Source: Crotophaga sulcirostris (Eukaryota > Chordata > Aves > Cuculiformes > Crotophagidae). From it: 64,000 nt of DNA. The stretch covers positions 2,281,073 to 2,345,072 of the forward strand of contig VYZB01000116.1 in NCBI GenBank assembly GCA_013397455.1, written 5' to 3'. The notes below the pieces were generated by a model. The model searched no databases and was not told where the DNA came from. It was given only the letters and a program-made list of their open reading frames with translations. Below are positions 1 through 13,800 of this stretch, piece by piece. Position 1 is the first letter of the stretch. Every line of letters starts with the position of its first letter. The translations under genes were made by a program, and so were the position numbers.

Positions 1-3000
1 ACTTCCAAATTCTAGAACAGGCTGTAAAAGAAGCCGCATCTTTATCAGTAATTTGCAGTAAACAGGCAATATGCTTCCAAGTCCAGCAGTAGTAGCAAAG
101 GCAAAGAAATTAATAGGTTGCAAACAAGAGTAAATTATTTCAAACAAAAGCAGTAACCACAACAAAAGACCAAAGACCCAAAAATGAAAGGAGGAATGCC
201 TGAGATACATCTGGCCTGGCTTGAGTCAGTAATTGACAAGGTGAAAAGTAGGAAGAACTCAAGACTAACACAAGACTAGTAAATGTTGCAGAAAATATAG
301 TGGAATTAGATTAAAAGGTAAGAGATGTAAAACAAAATTCCGTGAGTAACAGTTACATGAAGAAAATCTTGCAGATAGATTCAAAGGCTGAAGATTCACT
401 GATGAACAATTTTAACAGCAGAAAGCATGATTGGACACTGGAAGAGAACAGTAGCACGAGATCTTCCTAATATAGCTCAGATATGAAAGTTGAGTACTTC
501 AATATACAGGTAGAAGAAACCTTCCTATTCTAAGACGTGTATAAAAGGAAAGAGGATGCAAGGAAAATATTAAGATGACTATGTAACAGTAGCAGAGAGC
601 TGCAAATCAGTCAGAAAAGATTTGCAATGAACAGGCATGGGTAAAGGACTGACACCAGCCATGCCTGAAACAGAGTTAGCAGCGACATTTTACTTTGTGT
701 ATCAGAAAGCACGTTGTGACCGTAGCATCGCACGGAAGTGCTCTGCAACAAGGAGAGGAAAAATGACCACACGAAAGCCTCCTGCTAGAGCAGCTAGTGA
801 TAAATGTAGTTTTGACAAAACTACAGAACAAGGGTTAGTACGTAGTACATGGATAAGCCAACAACTACTATTTCCATATTTAATCTACTGCCCTTTAGAA
901 CATCATCATAAAGCACTATTTTTTTCCCTTCATGTTAAAGAAGAACTGCGGCATTAATTATCCTTCCTCAGGTCATTTAAAATGACATTAAAATCAAATC
1001 GAGTTACAGCAAATTCAAGAACGTTTGGTCTTCTCACCTGCATGCAGTCACTACACCACAAACCTGTATTTCACATCAGTTCTAACAGTAGAGCTCTGCC
1101 CTAAAGTTCGTTTTCAAAAGCACGCGTCAGGATCCTCAGACATACGTACCCATCACCACTGCCAGCAACTTCATCCTGGCACCAGTGCTGTGACTCTCTG
1201 ACCTTTTGGACATACTAGGGCTTTGCAAAGGCAGTCACTTCTAAACAAGACAATAACTGTTCGGATCTCCAAGAACTGACACTGATCAATTCAGGCATTA
1301 ATAAATGCTCTGTTAACAAAAGTCTGCAATTTTTAAATGTCTGCCCGAACAGCTGGTCTGACTTCCAGTGGTTGGAAAACAACACTGCTCATGGGTCTCA
1401 CATCTGCATGTGAACCAAAGATTAAATGACCCAAGTACCAAGATATCCAACCTGAACGTGCCCAAGACTCCTATTCATTGGCTTCACAACAAATAAGGCG
1501 TTTTTCTTTCTTTGGTCTTGTTGTTTAATTCAGCCTCCTATATCAGACTAACAGAGAGCGTCTGTGCTGTGACAATGCCAACAAAGAACCTCCAGGACAC
1601 TTCAGCTTGTTTTGAGATGAGGCCACCACCAGCTGCCAGCCAGCGAAAACAAAATGAAAATCTGACATTAACTGCAGCTGGAAATTTTAATATTGTTATT
1701 ATGCCAGCCCGCTGCAGTTCAAGGCTTGTCAGTGTTTCCATTAGCAACACAGATTTTATGCATTTATGACTTGGCAGTAGAAGGTCAATACAGACTGTCT
1801 CTTGGCAAAAAACACACTCAACTCAGAAGTAACCACCCACTCCTTCTGTTGCAAACTACAGCACTAGTCATAAAGGGTTTAAGTTTTTATGATCTCCACT
1901 AAATGCATATTTCACAACACTTACAAAATTTGCCAAAATCACTACAGACTGATATGCAAAAAATGTGTATAAATCTAACTCCATAGCAAAAAAAAGGTTG
2001 GGTGACCTTAGGGGCTTTTGTTTTAATGGCACCCATAACAGTTTAACAATTCCTCAGGGAAACGTATATATTCATATATAAAAATCTCAGAGTCACTTAG
2101 GCTCAGCAATAAATGAAAAAAGGAGTTATTCTTTATACACAGAAAAAAAATCTAAATTCACCTATAAAATGTCCATTAAAATAAACAAATAAGCAGGCGG
2201 TCCTGACCTACTTTTTAACGAGCAAGCAAGCAGCCTTCCCACCATCCGCCGCTTGCCCACACATGGCTCCAGCAGGGACAGCAGGATCCTCCCCACTTCC
2301 CTTGCCAGAAGCAAAGAGCACTGAAATTATGGGGGCACTGGAAATAGAGAAAGCAGGTCACTTCATCTGAAAGCACATGAGGAACAGATGGCTATAAATA
2401 TAAGTCTATTCCTGAATTATGGAGCACCAAGTTCATTATCCAGCAAACTTAAGTCCTTTGCTAGATTCTCCAAGCATAAATTACGACTTTAGCTGCCCAT
2501 CTCCTATATTTGTCACTGTACCAAGAACAATCATCTTCAGACTTTTTACATTTAAACTAGGAAACATTAGCAATGTGCATTTCTGTTATTGGCTGGGGAC
2601 ATTTTAAAGCAAGACCTCAAGCAGCAGAAAATTGTCTCAATCTCTAAAGAGGCCAAGATAAAGAATACACAAATTCTGAGCCTCCACATGTGATTCTCTC
2701 ATCTCATTTCTTCCCCTTTTCTCATCTCTATTCTTGCCCATCAGAATAGCAATAAAGAACCCATGGACTGGCAAATGATTCATATTTTACTGGGCAGATA
2801 ATACCAAGGTCAGAATGAAACCCGTCACTTATTTTAGGGGACAAGGAGGAACTGGAAGCTTATGATAAATCTACAGGCAATAATTTTGCTTACACAAGTT
2901 TATCTCTTCTCCTCACAGCCTGAAAAATAACCGGAAAATAACACGTGTTACTACATAAATACATATAAAAATCGCTATGCCTGAATACAAATAAGATAGC

Positions 3001-6000
3001 CACAATCTGTTCAAGTGCCATGAAACACCATGGTTCCTGGAACACAAAACTCTTCCCATAGCTAATTATTTAAGAACCCATCGCCTCTCACATTTACAGT
3101 CTTAGTTACAGCAGCAGACTGGGAGGCGTAGGGCAGCTTTAACTGCTCCAGTCTCTTTAATAAAATCTAAGATATCCCATGTTCTTTCATTTTGCCAGTC
3201 TCTCATCCTTGAATAGAGCATTCAATGCAGGTGCCCATAGAGGTGAAATATTTAATAAAGGCAAAGAAAGAAAGATGATTAATTTGCAGCTTCCAAATCC
3301 GCACCATTCCTTTGCCATACTTGCCATGAACTACAGGAACAGATCCAGACAATTTATGGACCAAAATAACTGAGAGGTTCCTGAGCTTTTTCCCTGGAGC
3401 ACTCAGGAGATCAGAGCAGGTTCCACTTCTCAACCGAAAAGCTCATCTGGGGGAGGTCACAGTTGCCCCAACTCCCCAGAGGATTAAACATTATTCTTGA
3501 AACTAGAAACAAATCACTTTAAAGACTAAAGTAGGCACTGCCTGAAGAACAGAAAAACTTGATAACCTTTGTTTTGCAAGACAAATAAACTCCCGACCCA
3601 TTTAACATGTGTCACAGGTTGATTTTTTTGGCCTAATTTATGGTCGAAGTAAGACCTGTTTAACAGTAAATCACCAGGCTTGTTTTTTAAGTCCTGACCC
3701 ATGATCAGGCTGAACCAACAGTAAGGCAGCATCGCTCCTCCTCTTTGCCTCTTCCAAAGCTGAAATTGCCTCAAATTCTGACTTCTGTGCATCCCAGTCA
3801 AAGGCAATCCTGCTCAAGACTAAGGACAGGAGAAAGTTTCCAGCAGACAGGAATCTCCAGTTTTCACAGGAGCTACAGACACGTTCTGCTAAGAGTGACT
3901 GTTGCTCTAGTTCCTCGACACAGCACACCACTCACTCAAAGGCATGGCTTTGGAAATTCCCCTGAGTGTTTCTAATATGAGAGTTTTATGCAGAGCTACA
4001 CATTTCCATCTAAAGGTTTCACATACTTCAAACATGAGTACAGAACGAAAGGATGCAAAGTCCTGACAGATAAACTTCTCCACCATCAAGCAATGCCAGA
4101 AGGCATCTGTGGACTTTCTGTGTACAGCAGAGTTTCATAAATAGAGAAATATTTTCAGAAAGTTGATTTATTAATATTTGTGCCTCCTAGAGATTCAAAT
4201 CATAATTTCTAAATTTTTCCCCCAAGGGTAAAATATAATTAGCTACAGAAGTGACTCAAGCCAGGCTCACATTTCTTCGGTTTGCAGACAGAACCCCAGC
4301 CTTTCCTATTAAATCACACCCACATCACATCACTCAGCAAGTTACCAATATTTTCATGTGTTATAAACTATGCTAAATATAGATCATATAATGCTACAGC
4401 TGCCCTGTTAAGAAGAAAGGCATCATTAGTCAGGCAAGGTATTACTCCTATCTCACAATACATGAAACATGAAATAGGCAGAATCTCTGGGAAGTATAAA
4501 AAAAATACTGAATCACTTCAGACTTACAGACTAAATCTCGAGCCATCAAATATAGTATGTGAAGGTGAAGAATACGCAAACTGCACTTTCCTAAATAAAG
4601 AAAACTCATCTCTACAGATGGAATATAAAAGCAAGCTTGAAATTTCAGATCTTGATAAAAATTATATATCATTATTATACATGCATATATTTTATCTTAT
4701 TTTACATATATAAATGATTAATTTTTATTGTGGAGAATTGCATACCTATAAAATCCGTTTTCAACAAGTGTCAAAATAGATTCTGATCTGAGGTCCTGTT
4801 AGTGTTGCAAAAGTCAAAAGTCCTGCAAAATTCAAGAGACCTAAAACCATGTAACACCTTACATTCTAATAAGCTTTTGCCAGTGCTAAAAAGACTTTTT
4901 ATCTGCTTTCAACAGGGACAAAAGCCCAGATGCAGAAAAGCACAGAAGTCAGATCATCAGGTCACCCAACAGTGGAGCAAAGAATCCTAAATTAAACAGG
5001 AGTAACTAAAGGAAGACAGATGTTCACATCAATGCTTCCCAACCATTTAAATAAGAAAAAAAGTTAGTCTTAAAACACTTCTAAAAATAATACCTAAACA
5101 ATATTTTATGGTATTGCCACATTCACAGTCAGATAAAAAAAATCTTAAAATGTTAATTGCATTTCTTTTCTATTCTCCTTGCTTATACATATGAAATCTA
5201 ATTATATTTCTTGTAATTGTTTTATAGACTAACAGTTAATGCCCTGTCAACCACCAGCCACAAAACAGTGCTTTAGATCAATGAAACCAAGAATCACACA
5301 TGGCAGAGGGCAAGGTATAGATCCAGCTCCCGCAGCACGTGGTGTCTTATCAAGCTTCCCCCACAATGGAAAGCAGAAAGGCACACTTCTTTCCCTCTCC
5401 CAGTTAAATGGTTCTGTTGCTGGTTCAGAGAAATGTGGAACTCATTAAACATCAAAGCAGAGGTGAGCGGTTGATTCTGAACATCCCTTGTTCTTTCTTG
5501 CCACCATCCTGGCTTCTCGCCTCCACTGCCATACTTGGCTTTCTTCTTCTCTGCATCCCTTTTCCAGGGTACCCATCTCTTTCCATTCCCTGTAAAACCT
5601 TCAGGACTTCCCTTGTGGCCACCTCTGCACAAAGGTTTAAGCAAGTTAAAACACTGCTACATTTACATCCCATCCCAAGTCTTGCCTAAGACGCAAAATA
5701 AAACCCTTAAGAGAGTTGCCAAATAAGGGCTAAAAATATACATCTCAAAATCTCAGTGGAGATTAAAAGTTTTAAAATCAAATTTTATCAAAGACTCACA
5801 TATTAACCAAAATTTTTAATTAAAAATGTGACTTGCTTTCTGCTTCTGTTCTGTAAGCAGGTAGGTTACACAGCAACTGTCAGCACCATCAGCTTCTAAC
5901 AGTTTGAAAACTTGGTATGCCAAGTCCAATGCTAATGAACTCCCATAGGTACACCAAAATAATGTTTTTAGGAAGTGAAAAGTACCCAAAAAGTTTGTGT

Positions 6001-7032
6001 AGCCTAGAAAACATCTGCCACATCTAACTTTGACATAAACTCATAATATTAGATTGAACCTAGTGTCCAAGGAAGGAAAACATTAAACAGTGACTTTAGT
6101 ACTGAAAGCACTGTAGTAGCGGAGAGCCAACCTCCCCCCTCCAAAACAACGACCCATCCAAAAATTAAAAAATTCACAAGCGGTGCAAGCGTTCCGAGAT
6201 GATGGGACAGATGAGCCAGCCTCACGCAAGTTTAAGTTTCCAGTTCACAAGCAGATTACTTCATCGAAGCCCATAAAAAAACCAAAAGAACAGATTTAAT
6301 ATTAACTGCACTGGGTGTACACACATGCTGGTTTATTAGACATACGGCAAAGTACTAAAAATACGGCACTGGAATGCACGCCCAGACCCTCCCAGGATGT
6401 AACAAACATTACATATTACAGTACCTGCATACCTTTTCGGTATTACCACATATGCTAATTCCAGAGAACATATTTATGGCTGTTTGTTAGACTTCTGCAT
6501 ACAGTAAAGTTCTAAAATTAAAAGTCAATTCTCTGCACATATTCAGCCAATTATTGCTGACCAAAGACATTGGCAATGCTTTACAGAATTTACTTAACGA
6601 CGGTTGCAAACTCCATCTGATGGAACACACCCTGTTTGCAAGCTGCCAGCCAGAGAATTCCAGCACTCTTCCCCAGTGATCAGGAAGTTATAAAATTACA
6701 CATAAATTGAGTGCAAAAAAAATAAATAAGGAAGGACAAAAGAGCAGACTGTTTCATATGGTTAAAGGAATAACTACTTGTATACACCTGTTGCCCCTTC
6801 CAAACTAGCTTGGCCAACGAACCATGACAGCCAAACTGAGCAGCACTACAGGTACCCAGGAGTCTGCAGTTGTAACAGAGGAATGTAATTTAAATAAGCA
6901 AGAGGCACACGTACAATCAAAACACTTTGATAACTCAATCAGAGTGAGTAACCAACCTACTAAGCAGGATTCACACAAGTCATTAATCATGTCTGCCCTG
7001 ACACACGGTGTGAATGTTGGGATTGTCCTATG

Positions 7033-7104
7033 CCGGGGTAGGAGTTGGACTCTGTGATCCTTTTGGGTCTCTTCCAACTCAGGTCATCCTATGATTCTAT
7101 GATG
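7033..7104 (+). mobile_element. CR1 LINE, 3' end fragment
   Basis: The end of a CR1 element in plus orientation: 'GTTGGACT..GTGATCC', then 'TCTCTTCCAACTC', then the tail 'TATGATTCTATGATG' made of the short repeated unit that ends avian CR1s. Only the last ~70 bp remain, the usual 5' truncation of this family. Confidence 0.85.
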
Positions 7105-10028
7105 TCTTACCCCCCATCCTTCAGAACAGTACCTCAAGATCCCTTCCATGCCAGTACTGCCACTAAGGCAAAATTTAGGATCTCCTTCCATTTCTCCCAT
7201 GCTCTTGGCAACAATAGTATTTTAAAATATAGAATATATAAACACATTTTTAAAATACTAGATATTAAAAGAAGCACCAGTGTTTTCTTCATTCTGTGTT
7301 CACTTTCAGCCAACAGAAGACTTCGCAGTGCTACAGATTTTTTCACAGTGAAACAATGATTTTTCAAATGCAAACTAAACACTTCTTGGCAGGTGATTTT
7401 TTAAAATCATTTTAAAGCATGGATGTTTGTCCAGAACAGGGAAAGGGCTACATCTTTTCAACAGATTTTCTGCACTGAAATAGTAAACCTTTGAGGAGAG
7501 CATTTGCGACATTTCCAATCTAATAGACCATCAAGATACATCCACAGGACTTTCTCATGCTCTGTCTTTAAAATCAACTTCCCTGTACTGCCTTGGAATA
7601 AAAAATAATACCCACGTCCCCTGCCACCACTGATACAGCAATAAAATCCCAGTGTAGACGCACTGACGACAGGAACAGAGAACCTGGCATGCAGGTGCCC
7701 ACAAGCGGCTCTGTTGGCACAGCTGTGTCAGCAACAGCAGCTACACGGTGCAAAGTCTCAGACCATCTGCAAACTCAAACCAGCCTCAAGACTCCACTTT
7801 CCACCCCCCCCCTTCATGTCAGATAGTCAAGTTTACAGAAGAAATCCATAGGGTCAGGGCCTGACTGGTATAGACTCCAGCACTCACGCCAGTGATTCAA
7901 TTGCAAAAAAAAAATTAAAAAAAAAATCACAGGAATAAGAATAATCCACTCTGAGCTCTGAATCCCAGCAAAAACACTCACATATAACCACATGCCTATA
8001 TATCGGTGCCCTCGGCTATACCTGCAGAAGTTTTCAGCTGTATTGTTTTTTTAACCTTATCTTTAGAAACAATGGTTCCCTCATCACAAGGAAGGCTCAC
8101 CCAAGTCATTCATCCCCATGTTCCGGTTGGAAGAAACCCATTTCCTTGTTTATTCAAGCCAAAATAGCTGGCTAGCAGCAACTTGTCTCTCACCCCACAA
8201 GCACAAGAATCATTATCATGATTCTTGCAAATCCCAGACACATGCCATGGATGGAATTAGCTGGAGCAGCTCAGGCAAACCCACATGGCATCCCCTAATA
8301 ACACACTCTCCAGTGGCACTTTTTTCTTCAAAAAACAGAAGTAAACTTAGCAGTAACAACGGATAGTACCATCGTACCAGCACCAGCTTGATCTCTCAGC
8401 TTCACTCCCAGCCAGGAGACTAAGAGCCAGCTTACACCCATCGTTTCTCTCATATTTGGCACTGAAACTGAAATTACTTAATAGGACTTTCAGTCTCGCA
8501 CGTTATCTTCGTTTCTGAAAAACAAGAACTGCCAGCTTCGAAGCAAGCATCGCCTTCTTACCTGCAGGGCTGCCTAACTCTCCCTGGGAAGCTACCAACA
8601 CCTTGAGCTCCTCAGTCTCACCTCACAACCCACTGCAAAGGTGGTTTCCTCAAAACAACAATAAATCAAAGGAGAAAGCTGTATAAACATAAAAATCATT
8701 TGATCGATAGGTCTGATAAAGCCCCATTTTTCTAATTTTCTCCAAGACTCGCCTGGATGCAAAGAGTCTGGTCAGAACAGGTGTCTGGTGTAACACTGAG
8801 CAGAAGAGTAAACCCCAAAATACAGGAAATAGATACAAGCTACATTCCACTCTATAAAGACATACTAGATAAACATGACTTATGCTATATACATATTCAA
8901 AAGCTTACAGTTTTTTAATTAATTGTGCCTAAGTGAGAAGTAGGATTGACCCAGCAGAGAGTAACAATATTCCACCTGCAATCCCTCCCAGTTCCACAAT
9001 TCGTGTTCCTGGGCAAGGTCAGTTTTCTATTTTTGAAAAGGAATTAACAGAAGATGCTATGTTTAAGGAGTTTCCAGCCAAAGTTTTTCTCAGTGGTTCA
9101 TAGCATGCTCTGTGTTTAACAGCATCCACCAGCAAGAATACAGGAAGCAAGCAGCAAAGAATAAGCCTCAAGAAGGGAGGTCAGTTGTGCTAATACTCTA
9201 AAGGAGGGCTTTTAAGACAAGAAAAAGTGTATGGGTTTCATTTTGTTTAAATGGGCAACGCAGACTAGGAAGTTGTAACAAGCTGAACCTCTAAAACCAA
9301 CTGACTCTTTTTTAAAGAAATTCTTCATGCAAGTCACACAGGTGCCTGCAGTTCCTAAGTGTCTCTGCATGCTACAGAAGGGTTGATAAGCTAAACCAAA
9401 CACAAGTAATTACACAAACAACTCTAAGGCCAAGAATTTACACTATATATTAAATAAAATCTAGAAATCGTATTGCAATCACAACTTTCAAATTTGTGCT
9501 GCTGGTCGCATTCATTACCCCAAATACAAAGTCTGCTTACAATATTTGATGTTAAGCACATATAGAAAATAACACAGGCTTACCTCTTCCAAGGACATAT
9601 TTACTCGAATACACCCAGTATTGCGTTGTTTTTCTTTTTTTTTCTTTTTTTTTATTTAGGAGGAGGAAGAAAAATGTCACAGTGAGCAAAGTTCACATGT
9701 CAACCTGAAAAGGATCCAAGCTCAGCTCTAAGCTAGGTAGGAGCAGCTGCACACACCTGTGCAGGCAAAAAGTTTTCTCTGAACCAGCTCTACGGCAGGG
9801 CCCTCCTCTGCTGTGCAGGAAGCTGAAGTGGTGCATATCCCAAACACACGTGTAGAAGCATCCAGCTTGCTCACCAGAATGCACTCGATGCCTACCAGGA
9901 AATTCTTCTACCTTAACTGATGAAAGCTACTAATTAATCTACCCGTTGCTCCTCCCTTTTTCAAGTCACTGCCTTGAGCTTATGACCAAACTGGTTTTAC
10001 TACCATGAAAAGCAGTGTTGAATCATAC

Positions 10029-10597
10029 TATAGAATCATTAAGATTAGAAAAAGATCTAAGATCATTGAGCCCAACCATCAGAGATCTTCTCTATCCATG
10101 TCTACAAAACCATGTCCTGAAGTGCCACATCTACACCATTTTTTAACACCTCCAGGGATGGTGGTTCCACCACTTCCCTGGACAGCCTTTTCCAGTGCTT
10201 CACCACTCTTTCAGCAAAGAATTTTTTCCTAATATCCAATCTAAGCCTCCCCTGGTGCAACTTGAGGCCATTTCCTCCCACCGTATCGCTTGTTACTTCA
10301 GAGAAGAGACCAGCACCCACCTCACTACAACCTTCTTTCAGGCAGTTGTAGAGAGCAATAAGGTCTTCTCTCAGCCTCCTCTTCTGCAGGCTAAACAATC
10401 CCAGTTCCCTCAGCTGCTCCTCCTAAGACCTGTGCTCCAGCCCCTTCACTGGACACACTCCAGCAGCTCCATCTCCTTGTGGCGAGAAGCCCGAAACTGA
10501 ACATGGTATTCAAGGTGCAGCCTCAATAGTGCAGAGAACAGGGGCACAATCACTTCCTTACTCCTGCTGGCCACACCATCTCTGATAAGCCATATTG
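10029..10597 (-). mobile_element. CR1 LINE, 5'-truncated copy
   Basis: The 3' end is at the left (TAGAATCATTAAGATTAGAA), followed by the well-known antisense order of CR1 blocks: a 'CACCTCCAGGGATGGTG' block, 'CTGGACAGCCTTTTCCAGTG', a 'CAATAAGGTCTTCTCTCAGC' block and the C-terminal reverse-transcriptase part. No intact reading frame remains. About 570 bp, lying in sense with CD2AP inside intron 2. Confidence 0.93.
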
Positions 10598-10700
10598 TGA
10601 GCAATGCATTAGTTACAAAACTAGAGATAGTAATAAAATGAAATAAAATAAGGAACTTAAGTTCTTAAAATCATTCTCAGTTATGTATGGACAAAAACGG

Positions 10701-10803
10701 AGTGCCATGGTTTAGGTGATGGGATGGTGTTAGTGTTGGCTTATAGGTTGGACTTGATGATCTCAGAGGTCCCTTCCAACCTGGTGATACTGTGATACTG
10801 TGT
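10701..10803 (+). mobile_element. CR1 LINE, 3' end fragment
   Basis: A 'GCCATGGTTTAGGTGATGGG' block is followed by 'GGTTGGACTTGATGATCTC', 'CCCTTCCAACCTGGTGATAC' and a duplicated 'TGTGATAC' tail, which is CR1 in plus orientation. It lies only 100 bp from an oppositely oriented CR1, so the pair could base-pair in the transcript over their shared 3' ends. Confidence 0.88.
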
Positions 10804-13800
10804 GAAAAACCTTCAAATTTTAGCAGAAGGATGAGCACCAAAACATCACTTCTAGCTTATCAATACAAGAGGTGGCTGGACACTGAATAGACCGACTCCA
10901 AACAAACAAACAAACAACAAATTACAAAAAAATCAAACCAAAACAAAAATACTCCAAACCAAAAAGCCTTCCATATCCCACACACATTAACACCTCCAAA
11001 AACTTACATTAAATCTAACAGCACTCCTGCACTGCTCTACTCCACATGGGAGATGAATGTCTGCGTGCACATTTCACACTGATGAACATTAGAAAGGAGC
11101 TACCATCAAAGAAAACAATAGAAGTCTGCTAGCTTTCCACAGCTAATTCCTTTCAAGAATTTATGAAGTTGTTTATTTTAATTTGCCTATACAGGAAGAG
11201 GGAGAAAAACAGCAATAACAATGTCAGGAACAAGGACTCTAATTCAAATATTTCAACTCCACTAAAAGCGTACATGCACACCATTCACACAGGAATTTCA
11301 AATCAGGCTTTGTTAATAAAACTGGAAATTCATGCACTCCAAAATCCCCCACTGCAATACAGGCAGAAAATGTTTAAAGAGGTCTAGTACTGAAAGGTGA
11401 ATTGAAGGAAATTCGCCTCCCAAGTGGGCAGTGTAATTGCTTGTACTATTTTTTTTACCTACTTGTTTGCAACTACACAGTCACTGCAAGCTTCTCCACC
11501 CCCCCTGAGCTCTAGTTTCAGGATTGCTTTGAATATCCCATCCTGTTACTTCCCTCCCAACCTCTACAACACCTCCTGCTCTCCATCCAGCGCAGTGACA
11601 CTATGACAACCAGTACCTCAGGATGTTTTGGAGGCTTTTATGGAGTTTCCCTTAATTGAATCTGCCTGTTCTCTTTCTTTTAATTCAAAACAAGACAGGT
11701 GGAAGTCAACACCAAGAACTGCACCTTTTGGCACAGACCACCTCACACTGCTGGTTAACCTGTTAAGTGGCAAGTTCACAGGAAACACCCGGTCCCAGCT
11801 GACACTAAGAACCAAGCAACACCAAACTCCAATCCTTCTTCAGAACGTCACCGTCAATGAGCAAAAAGGTTGGGTAGAAGCCAAAAAACTCAACCAAAAA
11901 GTTACGAGCAGATGTTATACAGTACCAGGTATTGGCAGCACATCAGTATCCACAGGAAGTTTCCATACATTTCCTTCTGCATGCGAGCATTTCGGAGTCA
12001 TACAGGGCTTAGCTCAACTACTTGTCTGTACAACAAATTAACCCACTTGAAAACACAGGGTCAGTTTCTGACAGTGAAGACCCAATTGCTACTACTGCAT
12101 GAAACATAAACCACTACATCATCACATAAAACTATTTTGCAATATTTAGAAAACTTTAGAAAAAAAGGAAGACGTAATTAGAAAGTTTTTTCTTGCAGGA
12201 CTTTAACAACTCAAAATGAAGTTGATAGCACTCGGCCATACTTCAAACAGGAAAGATGCATTTGTCAAAGCACACAAAAATCAAAGCATGAAGAGTGGTA
12301 TAAAATGCCTGTAAATCCTATGTATTAGCTGAGCCAGGAGGAAGGAACAGAAGGACACTGATCTGCCATCTGAATCTGGGGCATCCAACACAACCAGGCA
12401 GCATGCCACCATAATCCTCCTGTCAACATTTTGGTTGCCCTTCAAACATGCAAGAAGCTGCATGCTGCCTGGTAGCCACGGACAGCTTTCAGCTGCCACC
12501 AAGGCAATGAGCTCTTTTCCTGCTCTCAGGATGAAGGGACAAACAAACAAAATGAGCAAAAATCGAATCAGTTGGAATTAGCACCTCCTCACCAATAATC
12601 CTGCAGTTGTCTGATGAAAATCAAAGGTTTCTTTTACAGAACTCATTTTCTTTTTCAAATGTTGTATCTTTTTAGAGAAGATAAATATGTCCATCTAGCT
12701 TAATCTGTCATATATTTACTATGGGTTTAATTACTTTATACATGAAGAGGTTAGGCAAACCCAGTGGATAATACGCACACTCTCAGTTTTAAATGCTAAC
12801 TTTTAATAGATCAGTGTGGATTATAATTTACCATCCAAACCCTGCATAGAGAGATTAAACCCTGGCCTCAGTTCAAGTCTTAACAAAACAGTATATAATA
12901 TCACCAAAAAAACTCCAAATTTAATCTACATAACGAGTTCAGGTCAGACCCCCATCTAATGCATGAAATTACATCCAAAACAGGAGAATAAGAAGATCCT
13001 TTCAGGAAGGAATAAATATTCATGTACAATCCTAGAATGTTGCATCCAAAAGCATAGAACTTGGTGCAACTTTTGGTCCTGTCCACATTGATTTGCTCTC
13101 TCTGGTTTCTACTGACCTGACCTGGGAGATGCACCCAAGTTCCTCCTAGTCCTCCCAGCCTAGTGTCCCTCCAGCCAGTTCCTCCTCACTGCATCTTCCA
13201 GACCTTCAGCCTCCTTTCCCTTTTGTGTGGGTCATGAGGAGTTAGCAGTATTTGTCCCTCTCCAGCATCCTGCTGGTCATTACCCCTCCCAATCAACTTG
13301 CTACACCTCTCCACTCTCAATCCTAGACCCTCTTGCAGGAGTTGTAGGGAGGTTCCTGCTCAGAGCACCAAGACACCCCATTCCACAGAAAGCTTAAGCA
13401 GAGGCCACCACCACTTGGTGGTGAAGAGCTACTGGGTGAGGCAGCAGATAAGTGAATCCACTTCTCAAGGGACTTTCCTCGTTCACAAGGCCAAAGTACA
13501 ACCCTGCTTTACCTTCTTTTCACCTCCCTGCTGCGGTTCACCCACACCTTGCAGGTGTTAACATTGCACCAGGCCAAGCTGGAGAGTTTGACTTTAGTTG
13601 TTGAGGTTTGGTACTTGCAGCAGTCCAGTCACAGTAGCATTTCTTGGATCCTGCACTATCAACAACCTACTGCAGTGGTAAATGAGAACAGATGAGGGGA
13701 AAGGCAAAATAAAACTACTTTTCTGAAACAAGTTTCCCAGAAATAGTCTCTCCAACTTTCACTACCTGTAAATCTATTTTTAAGAAGAAACCATAATCAA

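Noticed and set aside
4282..4713. 143-codon plus-strand frame in intron 2
   Set aside because: Low-complexity, AT-rich composition, antisense to CD2AP and without similarity to known proteins.
11618..11815. Minus-strand frame with a VPKGAVLG stretch, reminiscent of the VPQGS motif of LINE reverse transcriptases
   Set aside because: The neighbouring motifs of a reverse transcriptase are missing and one short resemblance is not enough. A RepeatMasker hit here would change this.
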